A stretch of 64,000 nucleotides of DNA from positions 12,337,501 through 12,401,500 of the forward strand of contig JAPYXD010000677.1 of NCBI GenBank assembly GCA_030998225.1, in the 5' to 3' direction. The notes beneath the pieces were generated by a model that worked only from the letters and a program-made list of their open reading frames with translations, had not been told where the DNA came from and made no database searches. The stretch comes from Diplolepis rosae. Its lineage: Eukaryota > Arthropoda > Insecta > Hymenoptera > Diplolepididae. Shown piece after piece: positions 1-24,300 of this stretch (position 1 is its first letter; each line of letters begins with the position of its first letter). A program made the translations under genes and the position numbers.

Positions 1-411
1 TATTTTTTTGTTAGCTTAGAAGAGGGTGCTGGAAGAGTACCGAAACGTCGGCGTGTTATTTTTTATGTAGATGGTTGTGGGTAATAAAGACAAAAGAGGA
101 CGAAAGAAAGAAAAAGAAAAAAGGGGTTTTGAAAGGTTGGCTTCTTTTTTCTTTCATCCTTTTTTGTTGGTTTTCTCATAATTGTTTATTTTAAGAAATT
201 TTTTTGGTCGATGTTTGGTCGTTTTTTTATATTTTGAGAGTTTTAACGTATTTGAATTTTTAAAATTTCGAATTATACTCTTGTTTGGACGTTGAGATGA
301 ATTTGAGTTTGTAGTGATACGGGTTCGAATTTAGTTTTGGATACTTTTTAAAAGAATTTTTAAGCTATATGGTCAACCTCAGAATTAATAAAATTTTTAT
401 ATTATTTTATC
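1..411. other. unassigned, with a ...CCGAAACGTCGG motif
   Basis: No exon seen. Around 18-58 lies GAAGAGGGTGCTGG followed by GTACCGAAACGTCGG, the form of a motif repeated in many animal retroelements (see the finding on 52.3 kb). Probably upstream slo intron or intergenic DNA. Confidence 0.4.
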
Positions 412-1717
412 AAATTGATTAATTATTTGAAAAACACTAGAGGGAAGAAGGAAATTCTCAATGCATAGAACGAATCTTTGAGACAAATATCTTTCTTTGA
501 TACCCGTGCGGGAAATGCGATTTTGGGACCCTGGCGCGAAACAGCAAAAATTATCGATTCCTCGATCAATGATGAGTCCGTGTGATAAAATTTACTTACA
601 TTTTCCCCGCGGGTATCAAAGGAACATTATTTTTGTATGAAAAATATTCAAAATTTATGTAAAATAATACTTTTAATATTGTTTTTTCAAGTCGAATATT
701 TCTTTACTGTCGCTTCTTACCTATTTTTTAAAAATGATTGGATTTCCATAAATCATGACATTTTTCGGGGAAAATATTCTTTACAACCTTGTTGAATTTC
801 CTAGATTTCGATCCCCTGAATCCGAAAATGTAGGGTACTTTTTCGAAAAATTGGTCCTTTAATTGTTAATTAACGCTTTTTATAAACAAGTTAAATTAAT
901 GTTTTTTCATATCCACTATTTTATGGTAAAAGGTTTTCTTGCATTTTTTCGTGAAATCAAACATTTACAAGTTATGAATGTTGAAAGATTGAAAAAAGGT
1001 AAAATTTTTCAACTCCAATTGCAAAAGAACTAATTTCTTTTTTTCAAGTTTCATTTCCGTAATTTAGTGATAAAGGTGTGCTCTTGTTTGCAATATGTGA
1101 TCGAGAAACAACTTTTTGCAAATGGTAGAGCACACCTCTATCAATAAATTACGGAAACTAAAATTGAAAAAAGAAATTTGTATTTTTACAATTGGAGTTT
1201 AAGAACCAAAAATATTCACTTTTTCGAAAGTTTCAACATTCATAAATTGTAAATGGTTGATTTTACAAAAAAAATGCAAGACAACTTTTTATCATAAAAT
1301 AAGCCAAAATATTCGACAAAAATAGTGGGTATAAATAAACATTCATTTATATATTTATATTACTTAACCTCTACTAGTCAGAGCCGCGTGATTGTTGCTA
1401 AAATTCTATTACTTCGACTAAACAAATAAAATCTAGAAGTGAAACTACGTATATTTTATTTTATTCTATTAAAATGCACTAATGTTTGGCCTATATAAAA
1501 TTTTCCACAAATGCAAAAAAATTATATTTTAATTTAATTGAAATTTAATATAATTAATATAGTAATATCATATGTAGATAACTTCTAAAGATGCTACCAA
1601 AGTGGTTAGAAAAATTTTGAGCATATTTAATAATAAAAATATTTGTCTTAAAGATTCGTTCTATGCATTGAGGATTTACTTCTTCCCTCTAGTGTTTATT
1701 AACTAATTAATTTAAAA
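412..1717. mobile_element. TIR element with nested foldbacks
   Basis: Terminal inverted repeats of about 78 bp: 412-490 and 1640-1717, sharing ACACTAGAGGGAAGAAG and ATGCATAGAACGAATCTTT. Inside are a short foldback (arms 495-513 and 605-621, core GATACCCG...CGGGTATC) and a long palindrome (arms about 893-1084 and 1121-1350). No coding frame, so non-autonomous. Confidence 0.8.
893..1350. repeat. long imperfect palindrome
   Basis: Arms of about 190-230 bp around a loop near 1085-1120; shared blocks include AATTTAGTGATAAAGGTG against its complement and ATGAATGTTGAAA. Could fold into one long hairpin. Confidence 0.8.
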
Positions 1718-2037
1718 CTCGGGCACTAAGAATTGATTTTTGTTTGACAATTCTCTTTTCAAATCGATTAAAATATTAATCATTATAATCAATTACAACG
1801 AACTTTAGTAGAAGAAGTGAATTAGGTTCAAGGAAAAAAAGTAGTAATAATCTTATGCTCATTGTTTGAATCAATCAATATAAACTTTTAATTAATTTTG
1901 AAGTTGACTTTACCTAGCTGAACATCTATGAGGGCAGCAACTGGGTATTTTGAGTATAATTAATATAACTTAAATGACTTTTTTTAAATTTAAGATATGA
2001 TGAAAGAATCTGTGTCTGTTATAAAAATATTATTTGT

Positions 2038-2495
2038 ACTCAGAAAAAGTGTCCATTGGGCACAATCGTTTAGTTGTATTGACAAACTATTTTATTGACT
2101 TAACTAAAATTTTTAGTTGGATTTTATTAAATACTCAAGATTTATTAAATCTAACTAAAATATTTGGTTGGACCAATGAAAATTTTAGTTTAATCAACAA
2201 AATTTTACTAGCCAAAGAAGTTTGTTAAGTCAATAAAATAATTTTGTTGGAATCAGTTAGAATTCTTAATCATTTGAATCAATGACTAACTTCTTGCTTT
2301 GCACTCACTGATAATCAATCACTTTTGACTGATTGAAAAGCAACAAGTCAGTTACTGATTGAAATAATTATGAATTTTAACTGATTTAGATTTAGAGAGA
2401 AACCAAACATTTTGTTGTCCTTATAGCAACAATATACTATCGTTGAACCAACAAAATTTTTGTTGATACAGCCAAATCTTTTTCTGAGTGTATAT
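2038..2495. mobile_element. small foldback MITE
   Basis: Ends are ACTCAGAAAAAG (2039) and CTTTTTCTGAGT (about 2477-2490). The inside is palindromic, with arms at 2251-2325 and 2313-2390 rich in ACTGATT. No coding content. Confidence 0.6.
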
Positions 2496-2518
2496 TATTT
2501 GCTTACATATAATTTTAT

Positions 2519-2557
2519 TCAAAATATTTAGTCGCGTGACCGCCTTGGTCCATTCCC
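2519..2557. repeat. solo end of a TTAA-type MITE
   Basis: ATTTAGTCGCGTGACC...TTGGTCCATTCCC followed by TTTAA matches one terminus of the GGCCATGG-type family seen complete at 38.6, 52.6 and 61.6 kb. No partner end was found, so it is a fragment. 2560-4024 otherwise shows nothing I recognise. Confidence 0.5.
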
Positions 2558-4028
2558 TTTAAAAAGTAAGAAATTAAGTGTAGGGATTGAGTTTTTTTAT
2601 CGTCGACTAATATCGAAAAAGAAATGGAATATAAAATTCTAAAAAACTCTTTTCTGTAATTTAGGATAATTAATAGAATGTAGGTGGGTAGAAAAAAATT
2701 TATTTGTGAAAATAACTTTTTATATTTTCCAAAATAGCTCGATATGTTAATTTTTTTTAAATTCTCGCGTAACATCTGTATTTCTTAAAACCTATGTAGA
2801 CAAGAATTCTGTTCATTTATATATTTATATGTATTCTGTAGAATAATTAAACTTTTGATGTTTAGATGAGAAAAGAGTTATAGGAGAGGGTTATGTGTAA
2901 CTTAAATTTAAATGTTTTGATTGATGAATTTAGTCTGTTTAGATATAATGTAAAAGCATGCTTGTTACCAGATTAGATTTAGATTAAAAACACACATTTA
3001 GAACATCTTCATTACACTATAGTTCATACGAGTAGCTTTTTAAATTTTTCTTAAGGGTATTCAGTTGGTACAGCCAACCTCAAAATCAATTTATTTTCTG
3101 GAACAATTTGGTTAGACGAAGTGAAATTGAATTATTTCTGTTTGTAACAAATTTCAGAAGAGCTTGAAATAACTGAGAAAAACTATTGTATGATTGTCTA
3201 TTTAAAGAATAATTATAATTTAATTAACTTCAAGATTGGCCGTGCCATATGAATATTCTTACAGTTTTTTTATGTGACGTATAATTTTAAGTTAAAAAGT
3301 TTATTTTATTTACTTCATTGTATGTTTTTATTTTAGTATTGAGTTTTATATGTTGAGTTGAATACAAATATTTTATTTTTTGTCATCTATTTATATATTT
3401 TGCAAATATTTGAAGCAATGGTTATTTAATGCAAACAAAATTAAATGAGATTGATAATAATGAAGATACAGTGTAGCACATGGTAGAATATACAATACAG
3501 CATAAGACAGTACATAAAACTCTATTAAATTTATAGACTCATTGTTAGTATAATCAATATATTTTTTAGAATCCAGAAGTAATTATTTATGTGACGTGAA
3601 TTATCAGATATAGCGCATGCTTTATTTTCATCCTTCAGCCAATTTAATCTTACTCTACATTCTATACTTTCGTGTATGGAAATACGCTTTAATATCAAAT
3701 TTGTCGAATTAATAATTTTCAAAATATATGTAATGGGAACGTCAAAATTTCGATATTTTGTAGTTGAATCAAATTTTATAGAAAAGTTAAATAATATATG
3801 GTCAATTTTGCATTATGGTTTCATCTAAAATTTCAAGTAGTTATAGATTTTTAGTACTGAATTTTTAAAAGTTATTCTCTCTTCATTCAAAATAATGTGA
3901 AAGTATTAAAAATAAATTTATCAATTTATTTGAGTTTTAAAAAGTTTAAAAAGAGAGGGGTGCATATAAATTAGAACTTGAAAAAGAAGATAGCAAATTC
4001 AAAAAGTTGTGTTTAACTTTCCTTTTAA

Positions 4029-4854
4029 GGATGTTCATGCGGTTCATCCAACCCCAAAAATATATTAAATCTTATGTTTATTTATTAAATTGATAAAAAA
4101 GATCCATGATCTATAATTATTTACATCCACAATTCACAAAGAAGTATCAAGATGCTTATCCCCATTCGATAAATGAAATATTTTACGGGTTATGATGTGT
4201 ATTACACCCTCTACAATACAGATAGAAATCTGTACAATATTTTACATTAAAAACACAGATAAGCATCTTGACAATATCGGATAACATATTTTTTCTACTG
4301 GCGGGTCATAAAGTGGACTTTATTGCCCCGTCCGGAACAAATAAATCCATTTTCTGATCTCCTAGCAGAAAAAAATCATGTCCGACATGGGAAAAACATT
4401 TATTTTATTCATGTGGTTATTACCCTCGCTTTTGCTCGTGCATCAAACTTCACACTCAAAAAATTTCTTCTTAGTTGCACAATATACTATTTTTTCCTAG
4501 CGGGCCAAAAAGTGCACTTGTTTGCCCCCTGCGAGGAAAAAAAATCCATTTTTCTACTAGCAGGCCATAAAGTGGATTTTATTGCCCACACGGGGCAATA
4601 AAATCCACTTTATGACCCTCTAGTAGAAAAAATTTATTTTACTCGTGTGATTGTTGGCCTCGCTTTGCTCGGGCATCAAATTTCACACTCGCAAAATAAA
4701 TTTTTTTTCTCCCTAGTTGCATAATATACTATTTCCCTTCCTATGGTAAAATCGATTTTTATTTTCTTTTCTCCTTTATAAAAATTGGTTCGATTATATA
4801 ATTAAATATGAAGATTCAATTGCTTTTAAGGTTGCCTACACCGCCTGGACATCC
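4029..4854. mobile_element. TTAA-flanked MITE carrying two copies of another repeat
   Basis: TTAA at 4025-4028 and 4855-4858. Inverted ends GGATGTTCATGCGG and CCGCCTGGACATCC. The centre holds two copies (about 4290-4495 and 4491-4735) of the GGGCCATAAAGTGG repeat, which are probably later insertions. Confidence 0.75.
4290..4735. repeat. two tandem copies of the GGGCCATAAAGTGG repeat
   Basis: About 210-240 bp each, containing TCTACTAGCGGGCCATAAAG, a palindrome GGGGCAATAAAATCCAC against its complement, and CCTCGCTTTGCTCGGGCATC. Third copy at 47011-47224. Non-coding. Confidence 0.8.
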
Positions 4855-5159
4855 TTAATGTAATGTACTATAATTTTTATAAGTACATAATTTATATGCT
4901 TGAACAAAATGTTCATTGTAGTCAACTCAGAGATAATTATTGTTGGCATGTTATTCTCTAGGGGTTTTGTTATTTTAAAAAAAAGTGGCTTACGCTTGTA
5001 AGCATGGGGCTGCAGGTCGATACATGAAGCATTGCGCAGTACGGGAGGAGTTAAGTCACGATCAGAGTGGCATTTAATACCTAATTATCATGTTTAATTT
5101 ACTACCACTCTACAAAATCAGTCATTGACTTTTGAATAATTATGCTCTGTGCATTTTAG

Positions 5160-17799
<12,640 letters not shown>

Positions 17800-20700
17800 C
17801 TGTTGTTGTGTAGCGCCCTTACTGACGGACCATACTCTTACATCTAAAATCATCGTAAAAATCCCATGCCACATATCATCCCCAGGATACTTCTTTAATC
17901 TCTTCTCTTCATCATCAAGCCAGAAGTGTCTAAAGTCCATCCAGTAACATACATCCTTTACATTTTGAAACTTGATTGTCGTATCTCAGTTCATGTTGGA
18001 TGCCTCGCATTGACTTAACAATAGTCTCTCTCTGTGCCAACTCAGGATCTCCAGATCGTTCAAATTTTCAGCATGAAAACAAAGAAACAAAAAAAACAAT
18101 TAATAAGATAGAGGAAAATTTAACGAACACGAACCGAAATCCAAGTGAAGAGAAAATTAAAGATAATAGAATATCCTGGGTGTGGCATGATTGATTTTGG
18201 TCCGAGGGCTGCTACACGTCCCATAAAAATTAAGTTTTCAGCACCTTTTCGAGGAGCAGAAAGGACTTACTAATATAGATACACATACATATTGCAAATA
18301 CTTAGTCATGGCTTCGGTTGCCGTCGCTGAGTGATTACAATTCGACTGGATGTTTTTCATCGAGTGTGAAGAACGCAAGTTCAAAGCATTTTCCATCCCC
18401 ACCTTTTCCATCCTTGTGTCCCCAGCGGAGTAAGGAAATAATGCCGAGAAATTGGCACTCACCAAGAGTGTAGATATTGCAGCTGGCACTCGATGCTGAA
18501 AAACGTATCTCCTGTATCTCTAACTTCACCCTCATAGGAAGGCAACACGGGGAAATTTCACAGCAAAGCAAATTGGGAAAGCCATGAAATGAGGGAAGAT
18601 CAGGAGAGGAAAGAGTGCGGGACTACATAATTTTACCTCGTGTGTCTTGTTTAGGACTAATGAAACTCTCAATGAAGCACTTTGTACAGAATCTGTGTAC
18701 ACACAGATTATATATATATATACATAAGATAAACACCCTTTTCCACACGACTTTGACTAAATCGGTTATGTAGCGGTATATATACATCGTACGCATATAT
18801 GCGTGTGTATATATATACATACACATATGTGCATACATATATATACATACATACATAGACACTTTCTCTTTTATATATTTTTGTGAAACTTACGTGTGTA
18901 CATATACCGACTTTCATTATGCGATATATATAAATATATGAATTAAATGACTCTAAACGACAAACAGCCAAGCGCACAGGTACGCGTTTATTATTATAAA
19001 TCGCGTTTCTGATGCAATCATACAATACATTCTCGCACACCCGTACTCGAACGTACACGTGATAACGTCTTAGTGACAAAATGCAGCGACCTTAAGGATA
19101 AAAGTCGCTGATATGGTGTAAGATTTGTGTTCGGTATTACGATGTTAAGAGGATTGATTAAAGAAAAAAAAAGACAACTAGCTGTGGTAGATGCTGCCGT
19201 GTTCGTATATGCATACCGTGTATTATCGCTGCTGCTGCTGCTGATGCTGCTGCAATATCCACGTGCACTGTTCACTGCCATCGCAATTCGTGTTATGATC
19301 GTATATACCTTTACGGGATGCGAATAAGGTGAGGAGGTCCGTCGAAGTGTGCGAATAACGAAATTCCTTGTTTAAGGCATGTCCGAAAATTATCCAATAC
19401 TTTATTTCCACTATGTGTAAGAATGTCTCGTTGATATATGTAAGTTTACACAAAATTTTCAATTATAGACAATTAAGTAAAAAATGAAATTTTTAAACAT
19501 GTATATTTTTCTAATTATAAATTTAAATTCGAAAACAAGGATTAAAATTGAGGATAGTTTATCATAAAAATGGAAGCGCAGTTTATAAATTTTCAAATTT
19601 GTTAATGTACTAAAGACTTTAACAATTTTTCAATAAATAAATATAGTAAATAAAGTAAAATTATATGAATAAAATTAAATTTTCAAGACGTCAATCAGAT
19701 TATTCTTTTTTAAAACTTAAATTTGTCTTTTCTTGAAAATTAAAAATAAATTTATAGACTATAGAATTCTTATGGTTTGTAAACGAAGTACAATTGTTTA
19801 TATAAAGTTGCCCTAATAATCTCACCATAATAAGCAAAGTATTTTCTAAAAACATATAAGAAAGATAAAAAATTATAAAATTATTCGCACATTTCGTAAT
19901 ACTCATGCAATTAGTATTTTTCAAAAATGAACGTCACTGTTGGAAAAAAATTATACAATTGTTTTAAACTTAACTTATAATTCATACCGAATTCAGTAAC
20001 CATTAATTTATTCAATTTGCATAAATATATTGAATTTAAATTTCATTTTTTTTTAAATTTAAGCGAAAGAAATGCTAATTGTTAAAAAATAAACTTTGTA
20101 TTAATTGTGACCTCGTCCGCCTTGATGGAATTATACAAATTCGTGCATTAGATTCATACAAGACATTCATTAATTTTTGAAAGCCTTGTGTAGAAGTTTA
20201 GAATGATCGTGTTTACGCCTCATAGCGAGCTTTTCATTGCAACAGTCTGTTTCCATTTTTATTAAAATTTTTCATGAACAAAAAAAATTTATTTTAATAA
20301 TAAACACCAAAATTGTTTACTGATTAATTCAGATTTGAAAAAATTCAAACCAATAAGAAATAGACGAAGCATTAAAGTTCGCTAGAAGGTGCGAAATTAT
20401 TCGCGCACTCTCTTTAATATTAAATCATGCACCAATTCAATCGATTCATCGTCCTTTACCATATTCTTGAGCTTTGCGAATCTCGTGGTGCATTTGCGTG
20501 TATATGAAATGTATGTATGTATCCATAAGTGAAAAAAGAGCAGAAAAACAAGATGATTTGAATCTAATGAGGAGTCAAAAAATGTATAAAAAAAGAATTA
20601 CAGGGGCGCTAAGTGTGAGCCACCTTTATTGCCTCATTGACCTCATCTAATGCTTTTTTATCTGTAAATTTACAATTTGTGTACCGATGAGGAACGTTGT

Positions 20701-21030
20701 TTAATCATGTTGTTGATGTTATTGTTAAAGAATGAGATTCAATATTGTACATAATTATATTCATTATAATTGATGATATAAATAATTATATACATAAAAC
20801 TAAAAATCCGTGCTGCGTTTGTCCCAATTTTTATGAAGCACCCATGAAGTTTTTTATATGAAGTATTCTGAGCCACGTTTTCCTCCCTCCTTGACCCCCG
20901 CCAACGGCAAATGTCTTATGTGATCCTTTTTGTGTATATAAAGCTGTATTAAAATTGCGAATATGAAGTTTGTATACGATCTTCTATTTCCGCACACCAT
21001 CGTATTTCTTACAATACTAAATAAATAAAA
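17800..21030 (+). other. slo: probable slo 3' UTR
   Basis: No coding exon is seen after the slo stop until the 3' end of the convergent cadherin gene. Several weak minus-strand frames at 18.2-19.4 kb show no family features. The stretch holds a TA/CA/TG-rich microsatellite (18705-18860) and a CTG-type triplet run (19226-19255). Overlapping AATAAA signals at 21020-21029 are the best poly(A) site. Long 3' UTRs are usual for insect slo; the exact end is inferred. Confidence 0.5.
18705..18860. repeat. TA/TG/CA microsatellite tract
   Basis: Runs of TATATATA mixed with TACATACATA and GTGTATATA over about 150 bp, inside the presumed slo 3' UTR. Confidence 0.85.
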
Positions 21031-21063
21031 TTTCTTTTCTTTTCAAATTATATTTTTTTTATT
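21020..21063. terminator. opposed poly(A) signals between slo and the cadherin gene
   Basis: AATAAA on the plus strand at 21020-21025 (again at 21024) and its complement TTTATT at 21058-21063 for the minus strand. Another minus-strand AATAAA lies at 21131-21126. They sit between two convergent genes, so they are the likely 3' ends; direct RNA evidence is lacking. Confidence 0.5.
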
Positions 21064-21354
21064 GCGTTCATTTCAAAAATTTATAATTATTTATAATAAT
21101 TGGAAAATAGATAATTAGAATTTTGTTTATTTGTATTTTCTATAAGTTTTCTATGTAACAGTATTTAAAACTAATGATTTCATATTTTTGTTAAATTATA
21201 TTTTGTGCTATTCAGTTTCGTATTCTTATCTACACGATACAATAAATTATTTACTTCGAGTAATAATACTTATTAAATTCATGTAAAATTATTCAGTTAC
21301 TCATTTAAATATTAAATTTGGTATATATCTTTTAACATGAGAATTCGTTTTTCA

Positions 21355-21396
21355 CTATTTTAATATTTTTATTAAAATTCTCTTCCAGGAATTCTT
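21355..21396 (-). CDS. BtR: BtR-type cadherin possible terminal exon
   Basis: Acceptor cttcttccacag at 21397-21408, then [13 protein letters not shown] and TAG. It is in phase and is followed by poly(A) signals, but the 13 residues carry no family feature, so this last exon is a guess. Confidence 0.45.
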   Translation of the reverse strand, partial: KNSWKRILIKILK

Positions 21397-24300
21397 CTGT
21401 GGAAGAAGGGACTTTGATTTTTTCCTATGTAAATAAAGCATAAATATTTTCCTTTATAGCATTTATGTTAAAAAATGATTGCTAAAATTTTTCTGAAAAG
21501 TATCAGAAAATATTAATTTAAAGTAAACAAACTTACGCCACTTTTAGTTTTGATTTGATTGTATTCAAAGTCTGGATTATCTTCCACGCCAATTAGGTCT
21601 GAGTCTCCGCTTCCGTTACTGCAAAATAAAATTAATAAAAATTATTTTTTCAAATTGTAACACTTTAAAACTTGCCTTATATTATCTTCAGCTACATTAA
21701 CTGTTTCAGTTTTCCATATGGGATTGGAACCCTCAAGAGCAAATTTATTTGAATTTGGCATAATTCCTATTTTATCGAGTCCAGAATCTTGAGAACTATA
21801 ATTTATAATCGCCAATTTATCAAGTTTCTCTGTTAGTCTGAAAATATAAAATTAATATTTGAAAAGACCTTTTTACAAATTGAATTTAATCAAGAATTCG
21901 ATAACTGTACTCTCGTATTCTGACGATATAGGCTCCTATCAAAGCGATTGATAGAATAAAAAAAAATGTTGTTAAACAAATTAGAACCCATTGAATAAGA
22001 TCATGAAAATCTTCAGTGCTATCGGTTGAAGAAGCTGTGGGTACATCAACGAGATACAAATTTCGGGATAGAAGAGATGCTTTCAAATTAGTTATAGTTT
22101 CCAAATCGTTGGCTGCCCTATAGATGAAATTTTATAAGACACTGCGTTAATTTAAATAAAAATACTTAATGTTTAATTACGTACAAAATTATACAGTCAG
22201 CGCTCACAGGCAAATTGTTTTCTTCATTTATGAAATGAGTCGTTATGACTGTAACGTTCTCTAACTCAATATCATGATCATAATTACTTTTTTCAATATA
22301 ATCAATATTACATACGTATCCAAAACTGTCAGTAAATGACTTAATTAGCTGAAAATCCATTCAATATATCATTATTTAAAATCCGAACAGAACTGAAAAT
22401 TTTATATACTCTTCAGATCCTGTATACAAATTTACGTACAAACGACTTATGCTCATTTAAATCATTAATCCTGTTTTTGAATGTGAAAGTAACGCGATTA
22501 TTTTTTGCGATCATGTAGACCTTGACATGCGTTTTATCCTCATGCATCACTGCAAAGTAAAATTTTATTATTAAATAAAAATATAAAGTATTTCAACAAG
22601 TTAAAGTTCAAATTCATTTATTATTTTGTTACTTACCTTCGTCATTAACAATTACATCGAGACTAAAATAACCAGTCATGAAAGAAGTTGGCTTAAATCG
22701 TAGAAATAATTCTCCACTAGTGATTACAATTTCAAATGGTACTAGAATTCCTTCGAGTGAACTGTCTGATATAGTCAAACTTTTGTCAACTATAGTGTAT
22801 GCTAATGAGTCGTTAAAATCTGTATCAGTCGCCTGTTTTGAAAAAATATAATCTTTATATTTCTTTAATTAAAGTAACTGAGTATTCAAATAGATTTTAC
22901 CTTCACTGTCAAAACTATTTTCCCAACAGCATCCTCTAGAGCGACTCCTCCAAAGTAAGTTTTGTTTTCAAATATTGGAGGATTGTCATTCACATCCAGG
23001 ATCTTAAGGGACCGAAAATTTAATTAATTAGGTGATTGCTTTGAATAAAATAATGTGATATGTGATACGAACAATAACTGTGACGTTCAGAGTAGCTTTT
23101 TCTCGGGGATTCGAATGAGGTCCATTGGGATTAGAAGTTGCGATAATAAGAAGAGACATATTTTCTCTTTCTTCACGATCCAGTTGTTTTCTCAGAGTCA
23201 AATTTCTCGTATTTTTATCCAACGAAAAATATGACATATCTTCCTCTAGTTAATTAAATTTGCATTAGTAATTACAGGTATTAAGTTGAATTAAATCACA
23301 GAAGAAAAAACGCTTTTTGGTTTTTGTGTGATTCTAGACAAAGCATTTTTTTTACGGAAAAAGAATATTTTACCATTGATGAACTTTATATCTGACTACT
23401 TTTGTATAAATTATACATAAAACGACCAAATTTGATATAAAAAAAGAGAATTTAAAAATTTCCCCCTTGTCATCGCGGAACTACATGCAAAACTATCAAT
23501 ACTATCTGATCAAATTTGACCCGGACTGGTTAAAAAAAAACAACATTTTCATGTATTTTAATACAAATCTTTATTATCACCATCAAAATAGGCTCCTTTT
23601 GAGCCAATACAAGCATGCCAACAGTTAATCCAATTTTCCATAGACTCAGGGCCGAATTTACCGACGAGGGCGCCCTGGGCAAACTAGAATAACCGCCCCG
23701 CCCCTCTATTACTTCAACAAATATTGTCAAGGCGCGAGTTTATAAAAGTAAAAACAGTGATTACGTTCTAATAAGATTCATGGTATAAGAGATCTAGATT
23801 TTTTGATTTTTAAGTATTGAAAATTTACATTTAAGAATTTTGAAGAAAAATGCACATTAACCCTCATTTTTGCCGCCCTGAGCCCACGTTGCCCTTGTGT
23901 ATATCCGCCCTTGCATACACTTCTTATAGGCCTCGGTTGATATAGCCTTTGGCTTTGGGTCCTTCAGCGAATTTCTTTTTATGGCCTCAATCAATTCATA
24001 ACGCGTTCCCCGGAGCAGACATTTGAGTTTTGGAAACAGGAGAAAGTCACAGGGAGCCAAATATGGCGAATACGTTGGCAAGCATCTCTTTTGCGATCTC
24101 TACTCAAAGTTCTTTTTGCAAAAAATTCAGGTCTTTCGGTACGAGTCTGGCGGCGACGCGCTTCATAACCACAATGTGTTGAGTCGATCCATAAGAGATG
24201 TTGTGAACCTCTGCTACCTCTCTAATACCAACACGACGATTTTCGAGCACAATTTTCTTCACTTTTCGATGTTATCGTCGTTAACAGAGGTGGATGGACG

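Noticed and set aside
525..590. GCGAAAC followed by ATGATGAGTCC, suggesting a hammerhead ribozyme
   Set aside because: The boxes are in the wrong order for types I and III, and there is room for only one stem between them; no stem II next to GAAA.
4323..4601. 92-codon open frame on the plus strand
   Set aside because: It lies wholly inside the two GGGCCATAAAGTGG repeat copies and shows no protein features.
18238..19462. Several overlapping minus-strand frames including a Cys/Tyr-rich one
   Set aside because: Low-complexity, partly microsatellite-derived translation, no splice structure; lies in the presumed slo 3' UTR.
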